This document shows positions 49,031 to 59,683 of a stretch of DNA of 64,000 nt, in pieces (positions within the stretch are counted from its first letter, which is position 1; every line of letters begins with the position of its first letter). Below the pieces are notes generated by a model, which ran no database searches, was not told the origin of the DNA, and saw nothing but the letters and a program-made list of their open reading frames with translations. The translations under genes were made by a program, and so were the position numbers. This DNA is from Acinetobacter sp. ANC 4173 (lineage in GTDB: Bacteria; Pseudomonadota; Gammaproteobacteria; Pseudomonadales; Moraxellaceae). The stretch covers positions 62,001-126,000 of the forward strand of contig NZ_SJOF01000001.1 in assembly GCF_004331255.1 (NCBI RefSeq), written 5' to 3'.

Positions 49031-49741
49031 TTATTTGGCTTGTTCTTTCGTTGAGTCACATTGTCCATCGGCATCACATTGATTTGCTTCAGGTGCTGTA
49101 TCTGCATCATCTGCTGTTTCAATGGCTTTTTCTAAGACTTGTAAGAAAACTTCACGTGGTTGTGCACCAGCTAAAGCAACGCGTTGATCAAACACAAAGA
49201 AAGGTACGCCCGTGACTTTGAGTTGATCGCGTGCGACTTCCTGATCAAATTTGACAAAGTCTGCATATTCATCTGAATTGAGTACGTCATCAACTTCAAC
49301 AGGGTTCAGTCCAATACGCGCAGCAACATCTTCAATGGTTTCACGCTCACCAATCGGCAAACCTTGGGTCATATAGCTATAAAAGAACGCTTCCTTGGCA
49401 TCAGAACCCAAGCCTTTGCTTTGTGCCAAGTGGATAATACGGTGTGCATTAAAGGTATTGCCAGAATTGGCATTTTCCCAATTAAACTCAATCCCTTCTG
49501 CTGCGGCCATTGCTGCAATATTGCGTTGCATGTCTTCGACTTCAGCAAGGGTGCGACCATATTTCTGTGCTAGACGTTCAGAATTTGAAATTTCTTGGCG
49601 TGCTGGAGCGTCTGGATCAAGTTCAAAACTGTGCCAATGCACTTCCAGTTCTACGCCCGCTTGCTCCGCTGCAGCTTCTAAACGTTTTTTTCCGATATAG
49701 CAAAATGGGCAAACGACATCGGACCAGATATCAACACGCAT
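49031..49741 (-). CDS. DsbA family oxidoreductase (FrnE-like)
   Basis: The 236-aa protein has a thioredoxin-type active site CPFC at residues 11-14 (SDVVCPFCYIGKKRLE), a helical insert and the cis-Pro segment TGVPFFVFD. It lacks a signal peptide, so it is cytoplasmic, as in FrnE proteins; those act as disulfide isomerases in oxidative stress, e.g. in Deinococcus. The C-terminal tail is Asp/Glu-rich with two extra cysteines (NQCDADGQCDS), also seen in FrnE. The partner is unknown. Confidence 0.88.
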   Translation of the reverse strand: MRVDIWSDVVCPFCYIGKKRLEAAAEQAGVELEVHWHSFELDPDAPARQEISNSERLAQKYGRTLAEVEDMQRNIAAMAAAEGIEFNWENANSGNTFNAHRIIHLAQSKGLGSDAKEAFFYSYMTQGLPIGERETIEDVAARIGLNPVEVDDVLNSDEYADFVKFDQEVARDQLKVTGVPFFVFDQRVALAGAQPREVFLQVLEKAIETADDADTAPEANQCDADGQCDSTKEQAK

Positions 49742-49978
49742 GTAATTTCTCTAAAAAGTAACAGTAGCAATTCAGAAAATGATGGGGATGATTTATAGAA
49801 TTTAAAGCAAATACGATGAAAAAAAGCCTGTTGTTAGATGCTGTTGGCATCGTGCACTTTCATCCATATTTGACCGCTTATCTGACAAACAAACTGGATG
49901 TAGCTGAAAAAATATACAATAAAGTCTGAGCTATATATTAAATATTCCTGTTGATATCTCTACTTTGGGGATGGTTTT

Positions 49979-50494
49979 ATGAATTTGATGAAAGATCTTC
50001 TAGCACTTTCTTTTATTGGGGTTTCACTGTCAACTGATGTTCAAGCCAACGGTGAAATCGTGAGTTTGCCGACATTTAAAGTCATGGCAGAGTCAGAACT
50101 TCGCGCAGAATCAGGAATCATTCCTTATCAGCAGGACGAAAATATTCGTAAGGCCTTACAGCATCGGATGATGCAATTACAGGATGATCCCCAGTCTTTT
50201 GTTGTAGACCCAACTCTTGTTCATAATTTAGATATCTTGGCGCCTGCTGCAACGCCCGATCTAGATTCATTGCCTCCATTATTACGTGAGCATATCTTAA
50301 ATATTGCTGCGGGTTTACAGTCATCTGACCCGACCGAAGGCTTGTATATTATGTTGCAACCTTTGGGTATTGATCGGAATGCGAAAAATGTCCAGATTGT
50401 GCGTGAGCAGATTTCGATTGGACAAGTCGATTATAATTTTATGCAGAGTAACCAACCAAATACACAATTACCACGTGCACCCAATACAAAATAA
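49979..50494 (+). CDS. Exported protein of unknown function
   Basis: The 171-aa protein begins with a signal peptide (MNLMKDLLALSFIGVSLSTD) cleaved near VQA-NGE. The mature part has LPTFKVMAESELRAESG, faintly like the plug-start of TonB-dependent receptors, and a long Gln/Pro/Asp-rich helical region (QQDENIRKALQHRMMQLQDD). No membrane domain or cysteine. GGGGATGG precedes the ATG. I do not recognise the family. Confidence 0.6.
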   Translation: MNLMKDLLALSFIGVSLSTDVQANGEIVSLPTFKVMAESELRAESGIIPYQQDENIRKALQHRMMQLQDDPQSFVVDPTLVHNLDILAPAATPDLDSLPPLLREHILNIAAGLQSSDPTEGLYIMLQPLGIDRNAKNVQIVREQISIGQVDYNFMQSNQPNTQLPRAPNTK

Positions 50495-50639
50495 AACGTT
50501 CAGTATTTTGATCGTAACTCATTGTTAATTTGACTAAATTTGCGACAGATTATGATTTTTCACACCGAAGAAAATGATGAAATATTCAGCATGTTCTGAT
50601 GTTTGTTATGATAGATACAACGGGGAATCGGAGCGGACT

Positions 50640-51392
50640 ATGCCACGTATTTTTCTGATTTTAGGATTAGCGACAGCAGTTGTGTTTGGTGGATTATTTT
50701 ATCAATATCATGAGCAACAAAAAGAAGCGATACAACTCCAACAATATCAAAAGGTGCTGTACGAAAAAACCGATTTAATTTATGCCCAAGCCAAAGACTG
50801 GAACAAGCCCATAGACGTCGATGTGACCGATGCACGCTTACAGGGTGATTATAAAGTCATGGCCAGTTTTGTTTTGAGCCAGATGATTCAAAGTGCCGAA
50901 GCGCGTAATGCTTATTTGCGTGAGTTAAAAGCGATTCATTGGGATGAATTTTTAAATATTGACCGCTTAAACAAGGATAAAAAACAGAATTATCAAGAAA
51001 CGGATTCAATGTTGCAGCAAGCACATGCCTTGGCGGCGGAGTATCAGGTCAAGATTGAACAAGCGCAACAAAATGCTCTAGAGCAAGCGAAACAACTGCC
51101 GATACAATCGCGTTATCGTCATCAGCTGGCAGAAAATTTGCGGGAAAGTGAAAAGCAAAATGAGGCTTTGGCCTTATTTGAAATAGAAAAACAAGTGCTT
51201 GAAAAAGCCGATCAGATTTTTTTAGTGTTAAAGAATAATCGTTGGCAGAGTAAAAATAATACCTTCATGTTTTATGATGCTGCTGCATTAAAACAATTTA
51301 ATACGCTGTATCAGGAGGTATTAACACTGAATGCACAGATACAACGGATCCAGCAACAAAATCAAAAAGCGCTTGAACAAAAGCATGAATAA
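50640..51392 (+). CDS. Membrane-anchored coiled-coil protein of unknown function
   Basis: I choose the ATG at 50640 (MPRIFLILGLATAVVFGGLF), behind GGAG, because upstream codons carry no site. One N-terminal membrane anchor is followed by a Gln/Lys/Glu-rich coiled coil over most of the 250 aa (KEAIQLQQYQKVLYE, EQAQQNALEQAKQLP). It probably faces the periplasm. Two unrecognised proteins flank it. No family identified. Confidence 0.65.
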   Translation: MPRIFLILGLATAVVFGGLFYQYHEQQKEAIQLQQYQKVLYEKTDLIYAQAKDWNKPIDVDVTDARLQGDYKVMASFVLSQMIQSAEARNAYLRELKAIHWDEFLNIDRLNKDKKQNYQETDSMLQQAHALAAEYQVKIEQAQQNALEQAKQLPIQSRYRHQLAENLRESEKQNEALALFEIEKQVLEKADQIFLVLKNNRWQSKNNTFMFYDAAALKQFNTLYQEVLTLNAQIQRIQQQNQKALEQKHE

Positions 51393-51484
51393 ACACTGGA
51401 TGAGTGTCATATAACTTTAAAATGACTGCGTTAAGTTAGAACGGTTGAACACCTTTACGCATCAGATTTAAAGCAGGTACAGCA

Positions 51485-51757
51485 ATGAAAACCATTCAGG
51501 TCTTTGATGATATTCAACAGGTATATGTCGAATTTTTAGAAAATAAAGCCTATCCCAAACTGGAAAGTCTGAGTAATTGGGGTAAAAACCGTTTCTTCTT
51601 TAGCCAATATTTCCGTTTAATTGAAGACTGGCACCATACCGAACAAATTGTGATTGAGTTTAATCGGCAGTATTACAGTTTGGATACGGGCAATGCCCCC
51701 GATTTTATGGATCAAGAAAAATACATGGCATGGTTGATGGCAGAGTTACTGGCTTAA
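51485..51757 (+). CDS. 90-aa conserved-looking protein of unknown function
   Basis: An acidic and aromatic-rich 90-aa protein (VFDDIQQVYVEFLENKAY, NRFFFSQYFRLIEDWHHTEQ) with no signal peptide, cysteine or membrane helix. GCAGGTAC precedes the ATG. The Trp/Tyr/Phe-rich composition suggests a compact folded domain. Function is unknown. Confidence 0.6.
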   Translation: MKTIQVFDDIQQVYVEFLENKAYPKLESLSNWGKNRFFFSQYFRLIEDWHHTEQIVIEFNRQYYSLDTGNAPDFMDQEKYMAWLMAELLA

Positions 51758-51774
51758 CAGGTGACACGAGTTCT

Positions 51775-51803
51775 AGAAGTCCACCCTTTCAGTTTGGACT
51801 TCT
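51775..51803. terminator. Hairpin between convergent genes
   Basis: Stem AGAAGTCCA/TGGACTTCT with an 11-nt loop, located between the 90-aa gene and the convergent lipoprotein gene. No clean T-run, so a weak terminator or stability stem. Confidence 0.5.
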
Positions 51804-51817
51804 CGTTCTTCATAATA

Positions 51818-52519
51818 TTAATCAAAGATTTTTTCGGCTGCTTGGAACGGCAGGCTGACCACATCAATCGCTACAGCAAAAGGCAGTAACACCAGTTTTT
51901 CAAAAGGATTGAGTCCTGATTTTGATTTGTAGCTTTCCTCTTTATAGGTATAAATGCTGACCTGATAAGGTTTACTCAGCGGTTTTAAAGTATTGAGATT
52001 ATTGGCGGCAGGGTAGACCACACCAGCCAAAGCAACGTCGAAACAGAAACGTTGAGCCTTCATGCGTTCATCACTATAAGTTGAACACTCTTTTGCACCA
52101 TTTTCGATAAAGAATTCGAGATCTTTTTTACTGATGTCTTCTTTGAGTTTGACATAAGACAGTGGCAGTGTACCTGTGAAATGACCATCATTCTTCTCTG
52201 AATAGAAACTGAGTTCTTTGGTCATTTGAATATTTTTGGGGTCTAGTTTTGTGATCAGCGTGACAAACTGTGCTCCACCTTGGGTTAAGATATAGCTATT
52301 TTTTTGCCCTGCAATCACTAGACTATTGGCAGGCAAGGTATTGAGCACTTGAGCGGGTTTACCAAATGCCACCACTTGGTCTTCGACTAAAGTGACTTTG
52401 TTAGAGCGAGTATAAGTTTTATTGTCTTTGGTGATGAGGGTTTTGGTGGCGCAGCCTGTGAAAAGTGTTGCTATGATGCCTGCACTGATGATGGTTTTTA
52501 CTGGTGATGAAAACATCAA
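51818..52519 (-). CDS. Lipoprotein, YceK-like C-terminal motif
   Basis: The 233-aa protein has a signal peptide with lipobox LFTGC and lipidated C23. The mature part has two cysteines (AKECSTYSDER, RFCFDVALAGVV) that may pair. It ends with LVLLPFAVAIDVVSLPFQ, a hydrophobic segment like that of the DUF1375/YceK lipoproteins. That match is approximate. Outer-membrane location is expected; the role is unknown. Confidence 0.68.
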   Translation of the reverse strand: MMFSSPVKTIISAGIIATLFTGCATKTLITKDNKTYTRSNKVTLVEDQVVAFGKPAQVLNTLPANSLVIAGQKNSYILTQGGAQFVTLITKLDPKNIQMTKELSFYSEKNDGHFTGTLPLSYVKLKEDISKKDLEFFIENGAKECSTYSDERMKAQRFCFDVALAGVVYPAANNLNTLKPLSKPYQVSIYTYKEESYKSKSGLNPFEKLVLLPFAVAIDVVSLPFQAAEKIFD

Positions 52520-52586
52520 GTTCTCCTGCTCACTTTATTGTTAAGCTTTAAAATTAATATTTATAAAACCTTGAGAGAACCATAAT

Positions 52587-52615
52587 AAAAAATCCCCGCC
52601 AAAGCGAGGATTTTT
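52587..52615 (-). terminator. Intrinsic terminator after fadA
   Basis: Stem AAAAATCCCCGC/GCGAGGATTTTT with one internal mismatch and a CAAA loop; on the minus strand a T-run follows. It ends the fadBA transcript. Confidence 0.82.
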
Positions 52616-52633
52616 ATACATCAAATTCGTGTA

Positions 52634-53806
<1,173 letters not shown>

Positions 53807-53818
53807 TCACGTTGCTCC

Positions 53819-55972
53819 TTAACCGTAGAATTTTTTGTTGTTAGCAGCCATGTCACGCAACATCTGTGGCGCTTCATAAGCCTTACCTAAGTGTGCATAT
53901 TTGTCGCAAAGTGCAACGTATTCAGCAACACCTGTTTGGTCGATGTAACGGCATGGACCACCACGGAATGGAGGGAAACCTACACCCATAATCATCGCCA
54001 TATCTGCTTCAGAAGCAGTTGCTACAATGTTGTCTTCCAGGCAACGAACAGTTTCGTTACAGAAAGTCAGCATCATGCGGTCAATAATTTCTTGAGCATC
54101 GAATTCGCGTTTTTCAGCAGTTGCCACAGAAGCAACCAGCTCATAAGCAGTTGGATCAACCACTTTCGCTTTTTTGCCTTTACGGTCTAATTCATATTTG
54201 TAGAAACCAACGTCGTTCTTTTGACCCAAACGTTTTGCTTCATACATGGTTTGAATCGAACCTTTGAAGTCAGGCTTCATACGGTCAGGGAAACCTTCAG
54301 CCATCACTTCTGCACCGTGAACGCCTGTGTCGATACCCACAACGTCCATTAGGTAAGCAGGACCCATTGGCCAGCCGAATTTTTCCATGACTTTATCGAC
54401 TTGTTGGAAGTCAGCACCGTCTTTCAATAGAAGGTCAAATGCGCCGAAGTAAGGGAACAATACGCGGTTTACAAGGAAACCTGGGCAGTCGTTTACTACG
54501 ATTGGTGTTTTACCCATTTTCTGAGCAAGCACTACAGTGGTCGCAATCGCTTCTGCAGAAGTCTTCTCACCGCGGATCACTTCGACCAATGGCATCATGT
54601 GAACTGGGTTAAAGAAGTGCATCCCAACAAAGTTTTCAGGACGTTGTAGGTTTTCAGCCAAACGTGTGATTGAAATGGTAGACGTATTTGAAGCAATGAT
54701 CGTGTTGTCACGAACGTTCTTCTCAGTTTCAGCCAGTACAATGCCTTTTACTTTTGGATTCTCAGTTACTGCTTCAATCACGATGTCCACTTCTTTAAAC
54801 TCTTCATAGCTTAAAGTTGGACGGATGCGCGCAAGCGTTTCACCCATTTGAGCAGGTTTCATCTTCTTACGTTCAACTTGTTTGGTCAGTAAGCCATTGG
54901 CTTCTTTCATACCCAAAGCAAGTTGCGGGTTACCAATGTCTTTCATGATGATTGGTGTGCCTTTGCTTGCCGCTTGGTAAGCAATACCACCACCCATAAT
55001 ACCCGCGCCCAATACCGCCGCTTGGTTGACAGGGTGCGCACCTTTTTCATATTTCTTCGAGGTTTTCTTCACCACTTGGTCATTGATGAATAAACCGATC
55101 AATGCACCTGCTTGTGGTGTGATTGCTGCTTTGGCAAAGCCCGCTGCTTCTGCTTTTAATGCATCATTACGTGGAAGGCTTGCACCTGCTTGTAGTGAGT
55201 CAAGAAGAAGTTTTGGCGCTGGGTATTGAGCAGGGTTTGCTTTTGCAAGAACCGCACCTTTTGCCGAGTTGAACGCCATCATTTGTTCAAGTTGGTTAAG
55301 CTTGACTGGGTCAATTTTTTCTTGACGTTTTGCTTTCCAATCTACACGACCTGCAAGGGCTTGTTTCACCAAGTCAATTGCAGCATCTTGGAGTTTGTCA
55401 GCCGTTACAACCGCATCTACAGCACCATCTTTCAGTGCAGCAGCAGGTTTTTTCGGCGCAGCCATTGCCATCCATTCAACCGCATTGTCGATACCAATCA
55501 CGCGGCTTAAACGAACTGTACCACCGAAACCAGGAAAGATCCCGAGTTTGATTTCTGGTAAGCCGACTTGAGCTTGTTCAGACATGACACGGTAGTCACA
55601 CACCAAACACATTTCAAAACCACCGCCCAATGCCATGCCATTGATTGCAGCAACTTTAGGAATGTCTAGATCTTCAAAGCTGTTGAAGATGTCATGTACA
55701 GGCATTGCCCAGTCGATAATCGCTTGTTCACCTTGCGCGAAGTTTTCACCAAATTCTGTGATGTCTGCACCAACGATGAATGTAGATTTACCTGAAGTAA
55801 CGACCAAGCCTTTTACTGAGCTGTCTGCTTTTACAGCAGCAATAGCAGCTTTAAAATCTTCAATCGTTGCACGGTTAAATTTGTTGACCGACTCACCTTG
55901 TAAGTCAAAGCGGAATTCTGCAATTCCGTCCGAAAGCATTTGGACGGTAATGGCATTGCCAGCGTGGATCAT
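53819..55972 (-). CDS. fadB: Fatty-acid oxidation complex alpha subunit (enoyl-CoA hydratase / 3-hydroxyacyl-CoA dehydrogenase)
   Basis: The 717-aa protein joins an N-terminal crotonase domain (about 1-190; [18 protein letters not shown] and [12 protein letters not shown]) to an NAD-binding dehydrogenase domain ([19 protein letters not shown] near residue 320; [29 protein letters not shown]). Length matches E. coli FadB (729). fadA follows. The 568-bp upstream region holds a palindrome near 56017 that may be an operator. Confidence 0.97.
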   Translation of the reverse strand: MIHAGNAITVQMLSDGIAEFRFDLQGESVNKFNRATIEDFKAAIAAVKADSSVKGLVVTSGKSTFIVGADITEFGENFAQGEQAIIDWAMPVHDIFNSFEDLDIPKVAAINGMALGGGFEMCLVCDYRVMSEQAQVGLPEIKLGIFPGFGGTVRLSRVIGIDNAVEWMAMAAPKKPAAALKDGAVDAVVTADKLQDAAIDLVKQALAGRVDWKAKRQEKIDPVKLNQLEQMMAFNSAKGAVLAKANPAQYPAPKLLLDSLQAGASLPRNDALKAEAAGFAKAAITPQAGALIGLFINDQVVKKTSKKYEKGAHPVNQAAVLGAGIMGGGIAYQAASKGTPIIMKDIGNPQLALGMKEANGLLTKQVERKKMKPAQMGETLARIRPTLSYEEFKEVDIVIEAVTENPKVKGIVLAETEKNVRDNTIIASNTSTISITRLAENLQRPENFVGMHFFNPVHMMPLVEVIRGEKTSAEAIATTVVLAQKMGKTPIVVNDCPGFLVNRVLFPYFGAFDLLLKDGADFQQVDKVMEKFGWPMGPAYLMDVVGIDTGVHGAEVMAEGFPDRMKPDFKGSIQTMYEAKRLGQKNDVGFYKYELDRKGKKAKVVDPTAYELVASVATAEKREFDAQEIIDRMMLTFCNETVRCLEDNIVATASEADMAMIMGVGFPPFRGGPCRYIDQTGVAEYVALCDKYAHLGKAYEAPQMLRDMAANNKKFYG

Positions 55973-56436
55973 GCCTGATCTCCTTTATTTTGGAGGACTT
56001 CTAAGTTGATGTTTTGAAGCGTGTTCGCTTGTTCTGCGCACGAAAATGCTTCGCTAATCTTACGATAACTATATCCAAAAAGAACATAACAAGTTGTATC
56101 AAGCAGTGACGCAATGGTCATCAATTTTAATTTCATTTACAGCAAAAATTATTGAAGTGAAAACCGTACTTAAAATTGTTTAATAAGATGCATCTGTTTT
56201 TTATACAAAAATTGTACTGCTTCATTTTTTGTTGTGCTTGATGGCGAGTCAAAAACCACCATTCACCACTATGCAATCTGTGTCAAAAAAGTCAATTGTA
56301 TTTTGGAATTTTCCAGTAAATCTGAATGCACTTGGTGGCTTTTTAGGGAACCAGATGCCATGAATAAACCTAGGCAATATGATGGTCACTTCATCTGAAT
56401 CTTTCGCTTCATAAAAGAGAGAGGTGACGGGGCGAT
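55973..56436. other. Gene-free region between divergent fadB and lpxO
   Basis: No credible gene. It holds the promoter side of fadB (minus strand) and the start of the lpxO leader. The clearest element is the 14-bp palindrome AAGCG-TGTT-CGCTT at 56017-56030, about 50 bp before the fadB start and downstream of a TTGTTA/TATAGT-type promoter. Its place suits a repressor of the fad genes, but it does not match FadR or PsrA consensus sites I know. Confidence 0.5.
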
Positions 56437-56465
56437 ATGAAATTTATATTCAAATTTGCTAGAAT
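56437..56465 (+). promoter_or_regulatory. Likely promoter of lpxO
   Basis: ATGAAA at 56437-56442, a 17-bp spacer and TAGAAT at 56460-56465. The predicted transcript would begin near 56472 and include the inverted repeat at 56491-56516 in its leader. Confidence 0.5.
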
Positions 56466-56490
56466 TTCGCCAAAATTAATGTCTAGCCCC

Positions 56491-56516
56491 ATGATCACGT
56501 TGTAGAACGTGACCAT
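56491..56516 (+). repeat. Inverted repeat in the lpxO leader
   Basis: ATGATCACGTT and AACGTGACCAT form 11-bp arms with one A-C mismatch and a GTAG loop, about 25 bp upstream of the start codon. Its first arm also spells a tiny frame ATG ATC ACG TTG TAG. It may control lpxO translation. Confidence 0.45.
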
Positions 56517-56540
56517 CAGAAGCAATGAAAAGAGTGTTGT

Positions 56541-57455
56541 ATGATTAAGTGGATTATCTTGGCGATTTTTGTGATTTCTGCGTTGTATATCCAAAATCGC
56601 GGTAAAGTGCGTCATTCTTTTTACCGTCAATTTTTTGATCATTCGACCTTGTTGGCGCCCATCAACTTTTTAATGTACCTGTTTTCCAAGGTGCCGAATC
56701 AGCCGTATATTGAAACCCAATATTTTAAAGATTTGAAAGTTTTGGATGAAAACTGGGAAATGATTCGAGATGAAGCCCAAGCGTTATATGCATGTGGTGG
56801 AATTAAAGCCTCCAGTAGTTATGATGACCTTGGTTTTAACTCATTTTTCAAAACAGGTTGGAAGCGTTTTTATTTAAAATGGTATGACTCTGCGCATCCA
56901 TCCGCTGCCGAACTCTGCCCCAAAACCACCGAATTATTAAAGACTTTACCTAGCATTAAAGCCGCAATGTTTACCGAGCTGGCACCCGACAGTCGTTTGG
57001 TGCGCCATCGAGATCCTTATGCAGGTTCACTGCGTTATCACTTGGGCTTAATTACCCCGAATGATGACCGCTGTTTTATTGATGTCGATGGACAACGTTA
57101 TTCATGGCGTGACGGTGAAAGCGTGGTGTTCGATGAAACGTATATTCACTATGCCGAGAATAAAACCGAGCAAAACCGCATTATTTTCTTTGCTGATGTT
57201 GAACGTCCATTAAAGACGCGTTTGATGCAAAAGTTTAATCATTGGTTTGGTAAAAATGTTATGACAGCGGCCAGTTCACCCAATGAAACAGGCGATCAAA
57301 CGGGCGGTTTGAATAAGGTTTTTGGAACAGTTTATCAAGGGCGATTAAAAGCCAAAGCCTTAAAGAAAACCAATCGCAAATTGTACTATTTGTTAAAATG
57401 GTTCCTGATGTTAGGTATTTTTTTCCTGATCTTTGTACGTCCTTACGTGTTCTAA
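56541..57455 (+). CDS. lpxO: Lipid A hydroxylase LpxO (Asp/Asn beta-hydroxylase family)
   Basis: Iron/2-oxoglutarate-dependent enzyme that adds a 2-hydroxyl group to a secondary acyl chain of lipid A. The 304-aa protein has an N-terminal anchor (WIILAIFVISALYIQNRG), a catalytic domain with the iron ligands in VRHRDPYAGSLRYHLGL (His and Asp near residue 154) and YIHYAENKTEQNRIIFFADV (His near 198), and a C-terminal membrane segment. This layout and motif set match LpxO. A terminator follows. Confidence 0.88.
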   Translation: MIKWIILAIFVISALYIQNRGKVRHSFYRQFFDHSTLLAPINFLMYLFSKVPNQPYIETQYFKDLKVLDENWEMIRDEAQALYACGGIKASSSYDDLGFNSFFKTGWKRFYLKWYDSAHPSAAELCPKTTELLKTLPSIKAAMFTELAPDSRLVRHRDPYAGSLRYHLGLITPNDDRCFIDVDGQRYSWRDGESVVFDETYIHYAENKTEQNRIIFFADVERPLKTRLMQKFNHWFGKNVMTAASSPNETGDQTGGLNKVFGTVYQGRLKAKALKKTNRKLYYLLKWFLMLGIFFLIFVRPYVF

Positions 57456-57470
57456 GCATTGCTAAACCGG

Positions 57471-57493
57471 AACGTCCTGCGGGACGTTTTTTT
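57471..57493 (+). terminator. Intrinsic terminator after lpxO
   Basis: Stem AACGTCC/GGACGTT with loop TGCG and seven T, 15 bp after the stop. Confidence 0.88.
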
Positions 57494-57568
57494 AGGTCTG
57501 AAAGTCGTGGGTACTTGCTCTTACAGTTTGCTATTTTTTGTGTAAGATAAGAGCAAATGGGGGAGAAT

Positions 57569-57991
57569 ATGCAAAAATTTAGTTCAAAAAAAGATTGGTG
57601 GATTCTCGGTTTTATCATTGCCATGACGGGCTTATTGCTTCAATTGTTATTGACCATGTATGCCAAAGGAAACATGGTGCAATATCCAGTGCATACTTTA
57701 ACTTATGTACTGACTATAGTGGTGTTGTGGTGGCCTGTATGGAGCACACAATATCGGATTGAAGCAGAACAATTGGTCATTACCAGTCTGTTTTTGACTT
57801 GGAAAATTCCCTTGTCTGCCATTCAAAAGATTAGTCCCAGCAATAATTCAGTGTCTTCGCCTGCACTTTCTTTAGATCGTCTCCGAATTGATTATCAAAA
57901 ACAGGGTAAAGCCAAATTCATTTTGATTTCACCTAAAGATAAGCAGGCTTTTACGCAAGCCTTACAACAGGCGCAGCAGTCGATCAGTTAA
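57569..57991 (+). CDS. Small membrane protein with PH-like domain
   Basis: I choose the ATG at 57569, directly behind GGGGGAG. The 140-aa protein has two N-terminal membrane helices (about residues 10-32 and 41-60) and a C-terminal beta-rich part (YRIEAEQLVITSLFLTWKIP, SAIQKISPSNN) like the bacterial PH domain (DUF1200/YyaB type). It probably sits in the inner membrane. Specific role unknown. Confidence 0.72.
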   Translation: MQKFSSKKDWWILGFIIAMTGLLLQLLLTMYAKGNMVQYPVHTLTYVLTIVVLWWPVWSTQYRIEAEQLVITSLFLTWKIPLSAIQKISPSNNSVSSPALSLDRLRIDYQKQGKAKFILISPKDKQAFTQALQQAQQSIS

Positions 57992-58014
57992 ATCGGTCTC
58001 TGATTGAATCGCAT

Positions 58015-58052
58015 AAAAGCCCGCTCTCATCAGTTAGACCGCGGGCTTTTTT
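58015..58052. terminator. Terminator between convergent genes
   Basis: Stem AAAAGCCCGC/GCGGGCTTTT with a 16-nt loop and extra T; it serves the PH-like gene and, on the minus strand, the dehydrogenase gene. Confidence 0.82.
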
Positions 58053-58057
58053 ATGCT

Positions 58058-59059
58058 TTAAAAGCCTTCAAGCACCAATTTACCTTGAGTCTGCTCTGAC
58101 TCAATCACATGGTGGGCTTGACGGATATTCTCCGCATTGATACTGCCCACGACCTGATTGAGGGTGGTTTTAATTTTCCCTGTTTCAATCAGTTGCGCGA
58201 CCTGTTGTAGAAGATGGGCTTGTGCTGTCATGTCAGGCGTTTGGAACATAGAGCGGGTAAACATAAACTCCCAATGTACTGCAATCGATTTGCGCTTAAA
58301 CAGGCTAATATCCAACTGTTCGGGGTCATCAATTAGACCAAACCTACCTTGTGGCGCAATTAACTCGGCAATCTGGGTCAGATAACTGCCTGTGTGCGTG
58401 GTGGAAAATACGTAACGTGGTGCCGTTATATGGTGTGCCTGTAGTTGCTCGACCAAGGATTGACGATGGTCAAGTACGATGTCCGCACCCAACTGTTTCA
58501 CCCATGCCTGTGTTTCTGCACGAGATGCCGTGGCAATCACTTGCAATTGGGTTTTGGCTTTGAGCAGTTGAATGGCCATGGAGCCGACACCTCCTGCACC
58601 ACCAATAATCAAAATGGATTCATGCGGGTGATCATGCTGTTGCACCTGTAAGCGATCGAACAACATTTCCCAAGCGGTAATGGCAGTGAGTGGCAATGCC
58701 GCCGCTTCAGCAAAAGCTAGATTCTGCGGTTTTAAACTGATAATCCGTTCATCGACCACATGAAATTCGGCATTGGTGCCTGCTTTGGTTAAGTCGCCTG
58801 CATACCAGACCTGATCGCCGACTTTAAAGTGTTCTACTTCTGGACCAACGTCGACCACTTCACCTGCGGCATCCCAGCCCAAAACTTTATATTGTCCCTG
58901 TTCGGGGGAAACGCGGGTACGGATTTTACAATCGACGGGATTCACCGAAACGGCTTTGACTGCCACCAAGACTTCGCGGTTTTTTGGGGTGGGCGTTGGG
59001 AGTTCAATATCTTGTAATTGTTCGGCCGTACCGGCTTGTAAATATCCAACAGCTTTCAT
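58058..59059 (-). CDS. Zinc-type alcohol dehydrogenase / quinone oxidoreductase family protein
   Basis: The 333-aa MDR-superfamily protein has the catalytic-domain start (VAVKAVSVNPVDCKIRTRVS), LGWDAAGEVVDVG, and the NADPH-binding ILIIGGAGGVGSMAIQLLKA near residues 150-169. The zinc-binding Cys cluster of true alcohol dehydrogenases is absent, so it is of the quinone-oxidoreductase (QorB/ZADH-like) type. It is divergent from an HxlR regulator with a Cys-rich N-terminus, which suggests induction by electrophiles. The substrate is unknown. Confidence 0.86.
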   Translation of the reverse strand: MKAVGYLQAGTAEQLQDIELPTPTPKNREVLVAVKAVSVNPVDCKIRTRVSPEQGQYKVLGWDAAGEVVDVGPEVEHFKVGDQVWYAGDLTKAGTNAEFHVVDERIISLKPQNLAFAEAAALPLTAITAWEMLFDRLQVQQHDHPHESILIIGGAGGVGSMAIQLLKAKTQLQVIATASRAETQAWVKQLGADIVLDHRQSLVEQLQAHHITAPRYVFSTTHTGSYLTQIAELIAPQGRFGLIDDPEQLDISLFKRKSIAVHWEFMFTRSMFQTPDMTAQAHLLQQVAQLIETGKIKTTLNQVVGSINAENIRQAHHVIESEQTQGKLVLEGF

Positions 59060-59114
59060 ATTGTTAATCTCAAATTGGGTTTATGCTTAAAATCTTAACG
59101 TAATTTGAAATTTG

Positions 59115-59159
59115 GTATATACGGTTAAATTCTGCATATAGTGTAGAAAAGGATACTAT
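59115..59159. promoter_or_regulatory. Candidate operator between the dehydrogenase and HxlR genes
   Basis: Palindromic GTATATAC (59115-59122) and the spaced arms ATAGT (59138-59142) and ACTAT (59155-59159) lie in the 104-bp shared promoter region. HxlR-type dimers bind inverted repeats of about this kind. Inferred by eye. Confidence 0.35.
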
Positions 59160-59163
59160 TGAA

Positions 59164-59544
59164 ATGGGTAAAGCAAAGCACTCTCGCTTTAATTGCAGTC
59201 CAGGCTGTGCGGTTGAGGCTGCAATTGGTATTTTAGATGGCAAGTGGAAAAGTATCATTCTATGGCATTTGTTGACCGAGCATACCTTACGTTTTGGTGA
59301 AATTCGTAAACGGATTCCCAATGTCACTCAACGCATGTTGACCAATCAACTGCGTGAGTTGGAAGAGGACGGTATTATTCACCGTGAGGTTTATCCACAA
59401 GTTCCGCCAAAGGTGGAATATAGTTTGACGCCTTTAGGTATGAGCTTACGTGAGATTTTATTGGCGCTAAAAGCTTGGGGAGATGAGCACATGGATCTGT
59501 ATGGACAAGTGATGCTACAACCTCAAGATGTAGAGCCAACTTGA
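59164..59544 (+). CDS. HxlR family transcriptional regulator
   Basis: The 126-aa winged-helix protein has the HxlR hallmark CSPGCAVEAAIGILDGKWKS at residues 11-30, then RFGEIRKRIPNVTQRMLTNQ and LRELEEDGIIHREVY for the DNA-binding helix and wing. C11 and C15 lie at the position where YodB, QorR and HypR sense quinones and thiol-reactive stress. The divergent quinone-oxidoreductase-like gene is the likely target. Confidence 0.88.
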   Translation: MGKAKHSRFNCSPGCAVEAAIGILDGKWKSIILWHLLTEHTLRFGEIRKRIPNVTQRMLTNQLRELEEDGIIHREVYPQVPPKVEYSLTPLGMSLREILLALKAWGDEHMDLYGQVMLQPQDVEPT

Positions 59545-59683
59545 GATTTGTAACTTTAAGCCCGCTGTATTGCTCTAAAATCACCAGAATAAGATTGTCG
59601 ATCAAACGATTTGATTGACTGGCTTGAAAAAGCCCCTTCGCACATCCACATCATTGAATAACTTTCTAAGGTTTTAACGCACT

